A stretch of 42,607 nucleotides of DNA, taken from contig DATEDX010000020.1 of the NCBI GenBank assembly GCA_035281425.1, positions 1-42,607 of the forward strand, written 5' to 3'. The notes beneath the pieces were generated by a model. That model saw nothing but the letters and a program-made list of their open reading frames with translations, made no database searches and was not told the origin of the DNA. The position numbers and the translations under genes are program-made. Each line of letters starts with the position of its first letter. Position 1 is the stretch's first letter. This document shows, piece after piece, positions 14,265 to 21,532 of the stretch. Source of the DNA: JAICND01 sp035281425. GTDB taxonomy: Bacteria; Actinomycetota; Acidimicrobiia; Spongiisociales; ZC4RG35.

Positions 14265-15683
14265 CTACGACCGAGCGGCCTGCGCCAGTTCGTCGGTGGC
14301 GGCCTGGATGGCGGCGGCCACCCGGTCGGTGTCGGGGATAGCGTCAAAGTCGGCGTGGATGCCCCAGAGGAGCCGCCCGTCGTAGGAGAAGAGCGCCAGC
14401 CCCAGACCGTGTTGGGACCAGAGAGGCACGATGGGATAGTTGGCCAGCATTTTGGCCTCCAACAGGTACATCGGGAATTGGGGACCGGGGACATTGGTCA
14501 CGGTCATGTTGAAGGGTCGGAGCATCGGGCCCACCACCCGGTTGGCGAGGGAAATGATGGTGAGGGGGGTGCCCCGGGATAGCTCCACCAAGGTGGCCGC
14601 TCCCAACGCCTGATTGGTTCGTTTGAGCCGAACCGTCTCCTGGCGGATTTGTTTCAACCGGGTCATGGGGTCGGCTTCACCGATGGGAAGGTGGAGAAGC
14701 CACATGGCTACCTGGTTGCCCAGGGCGCCCCTCTCGTTGGGCGAACGGGTCGACACCGGGTTCATCACCCGGAATTCGACGCCCTCCAGATCCACTCCTC
14801 GGTCCTGGACCAAGAACCGGCGCACGGCCCCTGCGGCGATGGCCAGCACCACGTCGTTGACCGAGCCGCCCAGGCTGTTCTTGATCTCCTTGACCAGCTC
14901 CAGGGGAGTCTCCGTCCAGTCGAAGCGCCGGTTGGGTCCGAGGTCGGGGTTGAGGGGAGTCCGAGAAGCCGCCGTAAGCCAACCGGAGCGGAGCGAGTTG
15001 AGGGCGGCGACCGCCCTACCCCCCCAGGTTTGTGCCAGTTCCCGACCACGATTGCGCAGATCGGGGAGACTGGTCAGGGTGTCGATCGCCCGCCGGGTGG
15101 TCCTCGCCGCCTCCGCCACCACCAGCTGGGCGTTGTTGGGAGCAGGTCGGGGCTTCCACTCCGGGGCCTCTTCGATGTCGGAGCTGGGTACCACGTTGAG
15201 CAAGATGGTGGTGAGGTCGACTCCGGAGATTCCATCGATCATTGAGTGGTGGATCTTGGCGAGGATGGCCATCCGGTCCCCCGCCAGCCCTTCCGCCACC
15301 CACACCTCCCAGAGCGGTTTGCTCCGGTCGAGCTGCTGGCTCATCACCCTGCCCGCCAGTCGCTTCAGCTGCTCATCGCTCCCGGGTCGGGGCAGGCTGG
15401 TATGACGAACGTGATAGTCGAAGTTGAAATGGTCGTCATCGACCCACACCGGCCGGTTACTGGCCGGGACGAAGGCCAGTCGCTGCCGGTAGCGGGGGAT
15501 GTACTGCAGCTTTCCCAGGATGTGGGCCTTAACCCGGTCGATGTCGATCCCACCCTCGGGCCGGCGGAGGCTTTGGGCGTCAAAGATTGCCACTGCCCCC
15601 ACGTGCATGTGGGTGGTGGGGGTTTCCAGCGCCAGGAAGGAAGCGTCAAGGTGGGAAAGGGGCTCGAAGTGGGGAAGGGACAT
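14265..15683 (-). CDS. Wax ester synthase / diacylglycerol acyltransferase (WS/DGAT)
   Basis: This 472-aa enzyme transfers an acyl group from acyl-CoA to fatty alcohol or diacylglycerol, making wax esters or triacylglycerol storage lipid at the inner face of the membrane. The catalytic motif HHxxxDG is HHSMIDG at residues 145-151. The start MSLPHFEPLSHLDASFLALETPTTHMHVG is typical of the family (PLSPxDxxF), as is the later NDVVLAIAAGAVRRFL and the C-terminal NVPGPQFPMYLLEAKM. Length is normal. The ATG at 15683 has TAACCT (15699-15694) 10 bases upstream, a possible nearly leaderless promoter. Storage lipid synthesis fits the acyl-CoA ligase elsewhere in the window. Confidence 0.95.
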   Translation of the reverse strand: MSLPHFEPLSHLDASFLALETPTTHMHVGAVAIFDAQSLRRPEGGIDIDRVKAHILGKLQYIPRYRQRLAFVPASNRPVWVDDDHFNFDYHVRHTSLPRPGSDEQLKRLAGRVMSQQLDRSKPLWEVWVAEGLAGDRMAILAKIHHSMIDGISGVDLTTILLNVVPSSDIEEAPEWKPRPAPNNAQLVVAEAARTTRRAIDTLTSLPDLRNRGRELAQTWGGRAVAALNSLRSGWLTAASRTPLNPDLGPNRRFDWTETPLELVKEIKNSLGGSVNDVVLAIAAGAVRRFLVQDRGVDLEGVEFRVMNPVSTRSPNERGALGNQVAMWLLHLPIGEADPMTRLKQIRQETVRLKRTNQALGAATLVELSRGTPLTIISLANRVVGPMLRPFNMTVTNVPGPQFPMYLLEAKMLANYPIVPLWSQHGLGLALFSYDGRLLWGIHADFDAIPDTDRVAAAIQAATDELAQAARS

Positions 15684-15728
15684 CGTCCCCGCCAGGTTAT
15701 CGGTCGCATCCCGGCCGCTGCCGGGTGA

Positions 15729-18038
15729 TCAGGTGGCCGCTTGCTCCGTCTCGTCGACCTCGGCCGTGGCCAGATGCCAGGGGACCGAACTCACCGCCAC
15801 CCTCGGCTCGAAGATCAGGGTGGCTTTGATGGCAAACGCGGTCTGGTTATGGAGGATCTGGCTCCAGAACCCGGGTACCACGAACTCGGGGATGATGATG
15901 TGGATCAGCGTGTTGTCTTCGGCGTCGCGGCGCAGCCGCCGCACATACCGCAACAAGGGACGGGTGATGCCCCGATAGGGACTCTCCAGAATGTGCAGCG
16001 GGCCCAACTCCGGGTCCCAGCTCCGCAGCACGCGGTCGCGTTGTTCCTCATCGGTGTCGAGATGGGCGGCGACCAGGGTGCCGGGGTGGAGCATGCTGGC
16101 GTAGGCCATGGCTCGCCGCACCGGGATGGTCATGTCGGCCACCAGTACCGCCACCAACTGATCGGAGATGTGGTCGGGATCGACCAGGGCATCGCGGCGG
16201 CGGGCCCGGGGACGCTGATAGGTGAGATCGGTCACCACCACCCCCGGCACAAAGAGGAACAGCAGCTTGAGGACCAGTCCGTGAGGATGGGTGACCAATG
16301 AGCCCAAGCGCCGATGCCTCACTAGTTCAGGAATCACCACGGTGATAAATGCATCCGGATGCCGGCGGGCTTCTTCGGCCACATAGTCGCGCAGCGTGCG
16401 AAAGGGTTTGCCCCCGTTGTCGTCTAAGAGGGTTAGGGGGTGATTGGGATAGAGGCGGTCCCAGGTGTCGATGAGGTCTTCGTCGCGGCTTTCCCGGACA
16501 TGAATCACGGTGATCTCGTCGGGTTGAACCATCTCGGCGTATTCGATGGCTCGCTGGGTGGCACGGCCGGTGTGGCTGGCGAGAACCAGAACTCGGTTCT
16601 GCTCGGGAATGTCAGGCTCGGCGGTGAGGCGCAAGCGGTCGGCCACCCCAAGGTAGTGCTGGCGGATACCCAACATGCCCACCACCAATATCGGAATGGT
16701 GACGATGATGATCCAGGCACCGTGGCTGAACTTGACGCTGGCGATCACGATCAGCACCACCCCGGTCACGGTGGCGCCGATCCCCTGAACCACGGCGCCT
16801 CGGCGCCATCCGGGCTCTCTCCGGGTCAACCAACGGCGCACCATGCCCGTCTGGCTAAGGGTGAAGGACATGAATACTCCCACCACGTAGAGCTGGATGA
16901 GCCGGCTGACCTGGGCGTCGAAGGCCCAAATGAGGAGAATGGCGACGCCGGCCAGGGCGACGATCCCATTCGAGAAGACCAACCGGTCGCCCAGGTTGCG
17001 GAACTGGCGGGGCATCAGTTTGTGGCGGGCCAAGATGGCGGAGAGGCGTGGGAAGTCGGCGTAGGCCGTGTTGGCGGCGAGGAGGAGGATCCCGGTGGTG
17101 ACGACCTGAAGGATCCAGAATCCGATCCCCTCGTTGAAAGCCGCCCGACCGATCTGGGAGATAACGGTTCCGAATTGGTCAACGTTCTCTTCCGAGATAC
17201 GGACGTGGAACAGCCGGGCCAGGGTGGAGATGCCGAGGAACATGGTGATGGAGATGATCCCCATCACTCCCAAGGTGGCGGCCGCATTGCGGGCCTTGGG
17301 CGGACGGAAGGCCTGAACCCCATCCGCCACGGCTTCCACCCCAGTAAGGGCCGTGGACCCGGAGGCGAAAGCCCGGAGGATGAGCAGGAAACTGATTGTC
17401 GCCACCGGTTCGATCTCAACGTGGGAGGAGATGGCCTGGGGGCACTCGCCGTCGAGGCATTCGGCGAAACCCACCGCGATCATGGTGAAGACGGTGGCCA
17501 CGAAGGCATAAGTGGGGATGGCGAAGAGGGTGGACGATTCTTTGGCGCCGCGGAGGTTGAGCAGGGTCACCAGGATCACGAACCCGATCGACATCGAGAC
17601 CCGATAGGGGAGAAGGTTGGGGAAGGCGGAGGTGATGGCGGCGACTCCGGCGGTGACGGACACGGCCACGGTGAGGGTGTAGTCGGTGAGGAGAGCGGCG
17701 GCCGCCACCGTCCCCGGGACCAGGCCCAGGTTCTCACGGGAGACGATGAAGGCACCGCCCCCGGAGGGATAGGCGCGGATGGTCTGGCGATAGCTGATCA
17801 CCACCACCATCAGGAGGACGGCGATGGCAATGGAGATGGGGGTCAGGGAGAAAAACGCCCCTGCTCCGGCCAAGGCCAGCACCAGCATGGCTTCTTCGGT
17901 GGCGTAGGCCACCGAAGAAAGGGGGTCGGACGCGAAGACAGGCAGAGCCAGTCTCTTGGGGAGGAGCTGGTGCTCCTGCTCGTCAGAGGCCAGAGGCCGC
18001 CCGATTAGCCGACGCTTGAAGTCAGCCCAACGAACCAA
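15729..18038 (-). CDS. APC-superfamily permease, KimA-like, with cytoplasmic USP-like tail
   Basis: This 769-aa protein has about 12 transmembrane segments in residues 30-470. The entry motif PKRLALPVFASDPLSSVAYATEE is characteristic of the KimA/YdaO group of high-affinity potassium importers within the APC superfamily. Residues 480-760 form a soluble region with two repeats (NRVLVLASHTGRATQRAIEYA and VAVLVADMTIPVRRAMAYA) resembling universal stress protein folds; in KimA the cytoplasmic domain is where c-di-AMP acts. Potassium as substrate is therefore plausible, but amino acids cannot be excluded. The start is TTG at 18038 with GGAAGGG upstream. It is larger than Bacillus KimA (about 600 aa) because of the doubled tail. 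Confidence 0.87.
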   Translation of the reverse strand: MVRWADFKRRLIGRPLASDEQEHQLLPKRLALPVFASDPLSSVAYATEEAMLVLALAGAGAFFSLTPISIAIAVLLMVVVISYRQTIRAYPSGGGAFIVSRENLGLVPGTVAAAALLTDYTLTVAVSVTAGVAAITSAFPNLLPYRVSMSIGFVILVTLLNLRGAKESSTLFAIPTYAFVATVFTMIAVGFAECLDGECPQAISSHVEIEPVATISFLLILRAFASGSTALTGVEAVADGVQAFRPPKARNAAATLGVMGIISITMFLGISTLARLFHVRISEENVDQFGTVISQIGRAAFNEGIGFWILQVVTTGILLLAANTAYADFPRLSAILARHKLMPRQFRNLGDRLVFSNGIVALAGVAILLIWAFDAQVSRLIQLYVVGVFMSFTLSQTGMVRRWLTRREPGWRRGAVVQGIGATVTGVVLIVIASVKFSHGAWIIIVTIPILVVGMLGIRQHYLGVADRLRLTAEPDIPEQNRVLVLASHTGRATQRAIEYAEMVQPDEITVIHVRESRDEDLIDTWDRLYPNHPLTLLDDNGGKPFRTLRDYVAEEARRHPDAFITVVIPELVRHRRLGSLVTHPHGLVLKLLFLFVPGVVVTDLTYQRPRARRRDALVDPDHISDQLVAVLVADMTIPVRRAMAYASMLHPGTLVAAHLDTDEEQRDRVLRSWDPELGPLHILESPYRGITRPLLRYVRRLRRDAEDNTLIHIIIPEFVVPGFWSQILHNQTAFAIKATLIFEPRVAVSSVPWHLATAEVDETEQAAT

Positions 18039-18120
18039 GGTTCCCTTCCGCGCCGACGCCTGGGGCGCAACAGGTCAGAATATCTGCCATGAGGGGTGAG
18101 CAGAAATCTTTTCCTATCGT

Positions 18121-18192
18121 GCGCCTGGAGGGATTCGAACCCCCGACGCCCGCCTTAGGACGGCGGCGCTCTATCCACTGAGCTACAGGCGC
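18121..18192 (-). tRNA. tRNA-Arg (anticodon CCT)
   Basis: On the minus strand the acceptor stem GCGCCTG pairs with CAGGCGC. The D-arm is GCTCAGTGGATAGAGC, the anticodon stem CCGCC/GGCGG carries loop GTCCTAA with anticodon CCT, and the T-loop is TTCGAAT. The gene is 72 bases long and no CCA is encoded. A heptamer array lies 22 bases upstream of its 5' end. Confidence 0.97.
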
Positions 18193-18214
18193 GTGGTCTG
18201 TATTGAACCATCGA

Positions 18215-18284
18215 AGACGGAAGACGGAAGACGGAAGACGGAAGACGGAAGACGTGAGACGTGAGACGTGAGACGTGAGACGTT
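18215..18284. repeat. Heptamer repeat array (AGACGGA x5, AGACGTG x4, AGACGTT)
   Basis: Ten uninterrupted 7-bp units share the core AGACG: five AGACGGA, then four AGACGTG, then AGACGTT. It lies between the tRNA-Arg gene and the small membrane protein gene, both on the minus strand. It is the most regular array in the window. Confidence 0.9.
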
Positions 18285-18368
18285 TCTCCCCGCTGTCTCT
18301 CGTCCTTCGCTGACTACCCACGAAACCACAGGTGAGCCGGACGAATGCGGTACAGGGGCGGCCCGGAC

Positions 18369-18632
18369 TTAGGGCGTCCAGCCGAAGAGGGCTCCCCCGA
18401 CGGTCAGGTAGAGGAACCAGAAGGCGGTGGCTCCTAGGGGAACCAGGAAGGTGAGCTCGGGGCGGCGCTTAAAGACCCGGAGCAATAGCCAGATTCCCCC
18501 CAGCCAGACCAGCCAGAGGATGATGAGAGCGACGCCGGGGACCACCAGCCCAGAGCTGAGATAGAAGAATCCCACCCCCATATATAGAAGAAGCCCGATC
18601 ACGCCCAAGGTGCGGGCCAAAGCCGGCGACAT
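18369..18632 (-). CDS. Small three-helix membrane protein, unknown function
   Basis: This 87-aa protein has three hydrophobic segments (GVIGLLLYMGVGFFYLSSGL, ALIILWLVWLGGIWLLL, GATAFWFLYLTVGGALF) joined by short polar turns, with a positively charged loop RVFKRRPE between the second and third. I do not recognise a named family. The ATG at 18632 is chosen because AAGGAGGAG precedes it at ideal distance; the longer frame from 18683 would start upstream of the predicted transcript start. It is divergent from the NYN-LOTUS gene and has its own TAGACT promoter. Confidence 0.75.
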   Translation of the reverse strand: MSPALARTLGVIGLLLYMGVGFFYLSSGLVVPGVALIILWLVWLGGIWLLLRVFKRRPELTFLVPLGATAFWFLYLTVGGALFGWTP

Positions 18633-18660
18633 TCCATCTCCTCCTTGCAGTCGGGCGGCG

Positions 18661-18666
18661 AGTCTA
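18661..18666 (-). promoter_or_regulatory. -10 box TAGACT for the small membrane protein gene
   Basis: On the minus strand TAGACT is followed by a predicted start site near 18654, a leader of about 21 bases with AAGGAGGAG, and the ATG at 18632. It faces away from an identical hexamer at 18699. Confidence 0.5.
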
Positions 18667-18698
18667 TTGAGGGGTCCCCCCAAGCAGGCTTGCGCTCA

Positions 18699-18704
18699 TA
18701 GACT
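18699..18704 (+). promoter_or_regulatory. -10 box TAGACT, leaderless NYN-LOTUS transcript
   Basis: The last T is exactly 7 bases before the A of the ATG at 18711. The surrounding 14 bases, CTCATAGACTCCCC (18695-18708), recur exactly at 26024-26037 upstream of moaE. Confidence 0.6.
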
Positions 18705-18710
18705 CCCCCT

Positions 18711-19757
18711 ATGACCTCGGAAGAAGAACGCATTGCCCTTTTCCTCGACTACGAGAACCTGGCGATAGGTACCCGTGATGCCCTGCGGGGCATGAGTTTC
18801 GACCTGAAGCCCATTGCCGATGCCCTTGCCGAGCGGGGGCGAGTGGTTTCTCGACGGGCATATGCCGACTGGTCGATGTTCGACGACGACCGCCGCATGC
18901 TCACCCGCAATCACGTCGAGTTGATCGAGATCCCCCAGCGGCTGGGGGCTACTCGCAAGAACGCCGCCGACATCAAGCTGGCGGTTGATGCCATCGAACT
19001 CGCCTTCGAACGCGACTATGTCACCACCTTTGTCATCGGCACCGGAGACTCCGATTTCACCCCCCTGGTCCATAAGTTGCGGGAACTCAACAAGAAAGTG
19101 ATCGGGGTTGGGATTAGAGCCTCCACCTCGGCGCTGCTGCCTCCCGCCTGTGACGAGTTCCTCTTCTACGAGAACCTGGAGGGGGTGGAGGCCCGCACCG
19201 GCGGTGTCACCACCCCGGTCCCGACCCCGGAGCCGGAAACGGTCGATGACACCAGCGACGGCACCATGGAGCCTCTCGACACCCTCATCACCGGCACCCT
19301 GGGGGGCCTGCAACGATCAACCGGTGAGGCGGTGTTGGCCTCGTCGCTGAAGCGAGCCTTGCTGCGCAAGGACTCCACTTTCTCCGAGGCGGACTACGGA
19401 TTCCGAGCTTTTGGCGAGTTGCTCCGCCACCTCGAGGAGCAGGGGGTGGTGGAGTTGATCGAAGGCCCTGCCAAAGGTGATCCGGTGGTCGGTTTCCCCG
19501 AGGAGGGCGGGGGCGAACAGCAAGCATTCGAACTGGTGGGATCGGTAGTGAGCGATCTCCAAAAGCGAAACGGCCAGCCCCTGCTCAGTGGATTAAAGAA
19601 CCAGGTCCGCAAACGCAACCCGGACTTCTCCGAGAAGAAGTATGGCTATTCGAGCTTCCTTCAGTTCTTGCGGGCGGCCGCTACCAAAGGAATCATCGAC
19701 CTCGCCTGGGACGAAGGTGTCGGCGACTATCGGGTGACCATTCCCCCTTCCTCCTAG
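18711..19757 (+). CDS. NYN (PIN-like) nuclease with two OST-HTH/LOTUS domains
   Basis: This 348-aa protein starts with a NYN domain, a PIN-like metal-dependent RNase fold (about residues 6-155). Its acidic residues are visible: Asp13 in LFLDYEN, Asp87 in KNAADIKLAVDA and Asp113/Asp115 in IGTGDSDFTPLV. A proline-rich linker (about 164-185) leads to two winged-helix OST-HTH/LOTUS domains, about residues 190-262 and 267-345, each with a matching FSExxYGxxxFxxLL segment. LOTUS domains bind RNA, notably G-rich RNA. The layout resembles eukaryotic MARF1 in small form and is known for some bacterial proteins. A role in RNA decay or processing is likely, with unknown targets. It starts on a leaderless ATG. 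Confidence 0.9.
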   Translation: MTSEEERIALFLDYENLAIGTRDALRGMSFDLKPIADALAERGRVVSRRAYADWSMFDDDRRMLTRNHVELIEIPQRLGATRKNAADIKLAVDAIELAFERDYVTTFVIGTGDSDFTPLVHKLRELNKKVIGVGIRASTSALLPPACDEFLFYENLEGVEARTGGVTTPVPTPEPETVDDTSDGTMEPLDTLITGTLGGLQRSTGEAVLASSLKRALLRKDSTFSEADYGFRAFGELLRHLEEQGVVELIEGPAKGDPVVGFPEEGGGEQQAFELVGSVVSDLQKRNGQPLLSGLKNQVRKRNPDFSEKKYGYSSFLQFLRAAATKGIIDLAWDEGVGDYRVTIPPSS

Positions 19758-19760
19758 CAG

Positions 19761-21233
19761 TTAGGGCTGTACCGGAGGGTGGGGGTGGAGATGGGTGCGG
19801 GTGCGATCATGGCCAAACGCCCACCAGCCGATGACGGTGGCGATGCCCAACAGCGCCGCGGCAAAGAGGTAGGTGTCATGAAGCCCGGCCACCTGGGCGG
19901 CGGCGGCAGCATCGGTGGCCCCGCCGGGGGGAAGGGTGCCGCCCGAGTGGCTCCTCACCCTGGCCGCCCATAGGCTTCCCAGAGCCGCCGCCCCGGTGAT
20001 CTGGCCCAAGAGCCTGGTGATGTTGAGAAGCCCGCTGCCAATCCCCAAGTAGTGGGGCGGAACCGAACTCATGATGGCCACATTGTTAGGCGACTGAAAC
20101 ACCCCCATCCCTACCCCGATGGGGATGGCAAGGGCTAGGTAGGCGGGGATGCTCAGATCGACGGTCAGGCCGGTAAACCGCAGATAGGCCACGGCCAGCA
20201 CGATCAGCCCGGCGAGGGCGATTCCTCTCACTCCCAGCCGGTCGGAGAGATTGCCGGCGATGGGGGCGACGATTCCCAACGCCAGGGGACTGGCGGCCAT
20301 CACCAGGCCGGTCTGCTGGATGGGAAGCCCCAGCACGTTCTCGAGGTAGAAAGGCATCAGCAGGAACACGGCGCTAACCGTGACGAAGGTCAGGTAGCCG
20401 GTAACGACGCTGGCGGTGAGGAGGGGATTGGAGAAGAGGCGCAGGTCGATCATGGGATGGGGATGGCGCCGCTCCACCCGGATGAAGAACCCGCCGAGAA
20501 GGACGGACATCCCCAGCAGAATGATGATGACCGGGTCGGCGAATCCCCGGTTCTGGGCCATAGTCAGGCCGAGGGCGAAGGCCAGTAACGCCCCGCCGAG
20601 GACCGATGCTCCCAGGAAGTCGAAGCGCTGTCCGGGATGGGGAGGAGTGGCGGGAACGTGGCGCCAGGCGAGCCAGGTTCCCACGATCCCCACCGGCAAG
20701 TTGACGAGGAAGATTGAGCGCCAGGAGAAGGAGGCGAGGAGGAGCCCACCTACCACGGGCCCGGTCACCACCCCCACCGAAACCGCGGTCCCGATCCATC
20801 CCAGCGCCCTTCCCCGCTCCTGAGCCGGGAAGGCCTCGGTGAGGATGGCCGCCCCGAGAGAGAGGATCATGGTGGCGCCCAAGGCCTGGAGCACCCGGAA
20901 GGCGATCAGCCAGCCAACGCCGGGGGCGAGGCCGCACAAGACCGAGGCAGCGGTGAAGGCGGCCATCCCCACCACATAGATCTTCTTCTTCCCGATGACA
21001 TCGCCCAGGCGGCCTACGCCGAGGCTGAGGGCAGCCAGGGCCAGCAGGTAGGCGAGTGCTACCCACTGCACCACGGCGAAGGTGGTGCCGAACTCCGCGA
21101 CCAAGGTCGGAAGAGCGATGTTGACGATGCTGCCGTCGATGGTGGCGAGCAGCACGCCGGCAGCCACCGTTCCGAAAACCCACCACTTGTCCCGATGTTC
21201 GACGGCCGGGGGCAGTCCGGGGGCTTCTTTCAC
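19761..21233 (-). CDS. MFS drug exporter, DHA2 family (14 TM)
   Basis: This 490-aa protein has 14 predicted membrane segments, typical of the EmrB/QacA group of proton-driven exporters. It starts with WWVFGTVAAGVLLATIDGSIVNIALPTL (motif of helix 1: LDxTIVNVALP), has GRLGDVIGKKKIYVVGM (motif A between helices 2 and 3) and GWIGTAVSVGVVTGPVVGGLL (motif C, exporters). The substrate is unknown. The start is GTG at 21233, 4 bases after the stop of the DUF2277 gene on the same strand, so they form an operon. The 3' end stops 3 bases from the convergent NYN-LOTUS gene. Confidence 0.93.
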   Translation of the reverse strand: MKEAPGLPPAVEHRDKWWVFGTVAAGVLLATIDGSIVNIALPTLVAEFGTTFAVVQWVALAYLLALAALSLGVGRLGDVIGKKKIYVVGMAAFTAASVLCGLAPGVGWLIAFRVLQALGATMILSLGAAILTEAFPAQERGRALGWIGTAVSVGVVTGPVVGGLLLASFSWRSIFLVNLPVGIVGTWLAWRHVPATPPHPGQRFDFLGASVLGGALLAFALGLTMAQNRGFADPVIIILLGMSVLLGGFFIRVERRHPHPMIDLRLFSNPLLTASVVTGYLTFVTVSAVFLLMPFYLENVLGLPIQQTGLVMAASPLALGIVAPIAGNLSDRLGVRGIALAGLIVLAVAYLRFTGLTVDLSIPAYLALAIPIGVGMGVFQSPNNVAIMSSVPPHYLGIGSGLLNITRLLGQITGAAALGSLWAARVRSHSGGTLPPGGATDAAAAAQVAGLHDTYLFAAALLGIATVIGWWAFGHDRTRTHLHPHPPVQP

Positions 21234-21237
21234 CTGT

Positions 21238-21447
21238 TCAGGCGCTGCGGGGGGTGGTCAAACGGTCGAGCAGGCGGGTGGAAGCCAAAGCGATCTCCTC
21301 CACGGCGGCGTTAAAGGCGGCCTCGTTGCGCTTTGAGGGGTGCCGGAAACCCGAAATCTTACGGACGAATTGAAGGGCGGCTGCCTCGATTTCGGGGGAG
21401 GGGGCGACCTCCATCCCTTCCCTGAGCTGTTTGATCGATCTGCACAT
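21238..21447 (-). CDS. DUF2277 family protein
   Basis: This 69-aa protein matches the DUF2277 pattern from its first residue: MCRSIKQLRE, then EIEAAALQFVRKISGFRHPSKRNEAAFNAAVEEIALASTRLL. The function is unknown. The ATG at 21447 is chosen because family homology begins exactly there; the open frame upstream belongs to the opposite strand of the ClC gene. TAGGCT (21461-21456) gives a nearly leaderless transcript. It is the first gene of a unit with the MFS exporter and is divergent from the ClC gene. Confidence 0.88.
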   Translation of the reverse strand: MCRSIKQLREGMEVAPSPEIEAAALQFVRKISGFRHPSKRNEAAFNAAVEEIALASTRLLDRLTTPRSA

Positions 21448-21532
21448 GGGACTGCAGCCTATGTAGGCGCGGAGGCTGTGAAATCGATGTCGGTCGCAGT
21501 GGGGGTAGTGGGTTACCCTCGAACCGGCCCAA

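Noticed and set aside
16440..18008. 522-aa open frame on the + strand opposite the KimA-like permease gene, rich in Gly, Asp and His.
   Set aside because: It is the antisense shadow of a firmly identified gene in GC-rich DNA; no family motif or ribosome site supports it.
18022..18321. 99-aa frame on the minus strand containing VAQWIERRRPKAGVGGSNPSRR.
   Set aside because: That peptide is the well-known false translation of a tRNA; the frame overlies tRNA-Arg and a repeat array. The + strand frame at 12306-12749 is the same artefact over tRNA-Ala.
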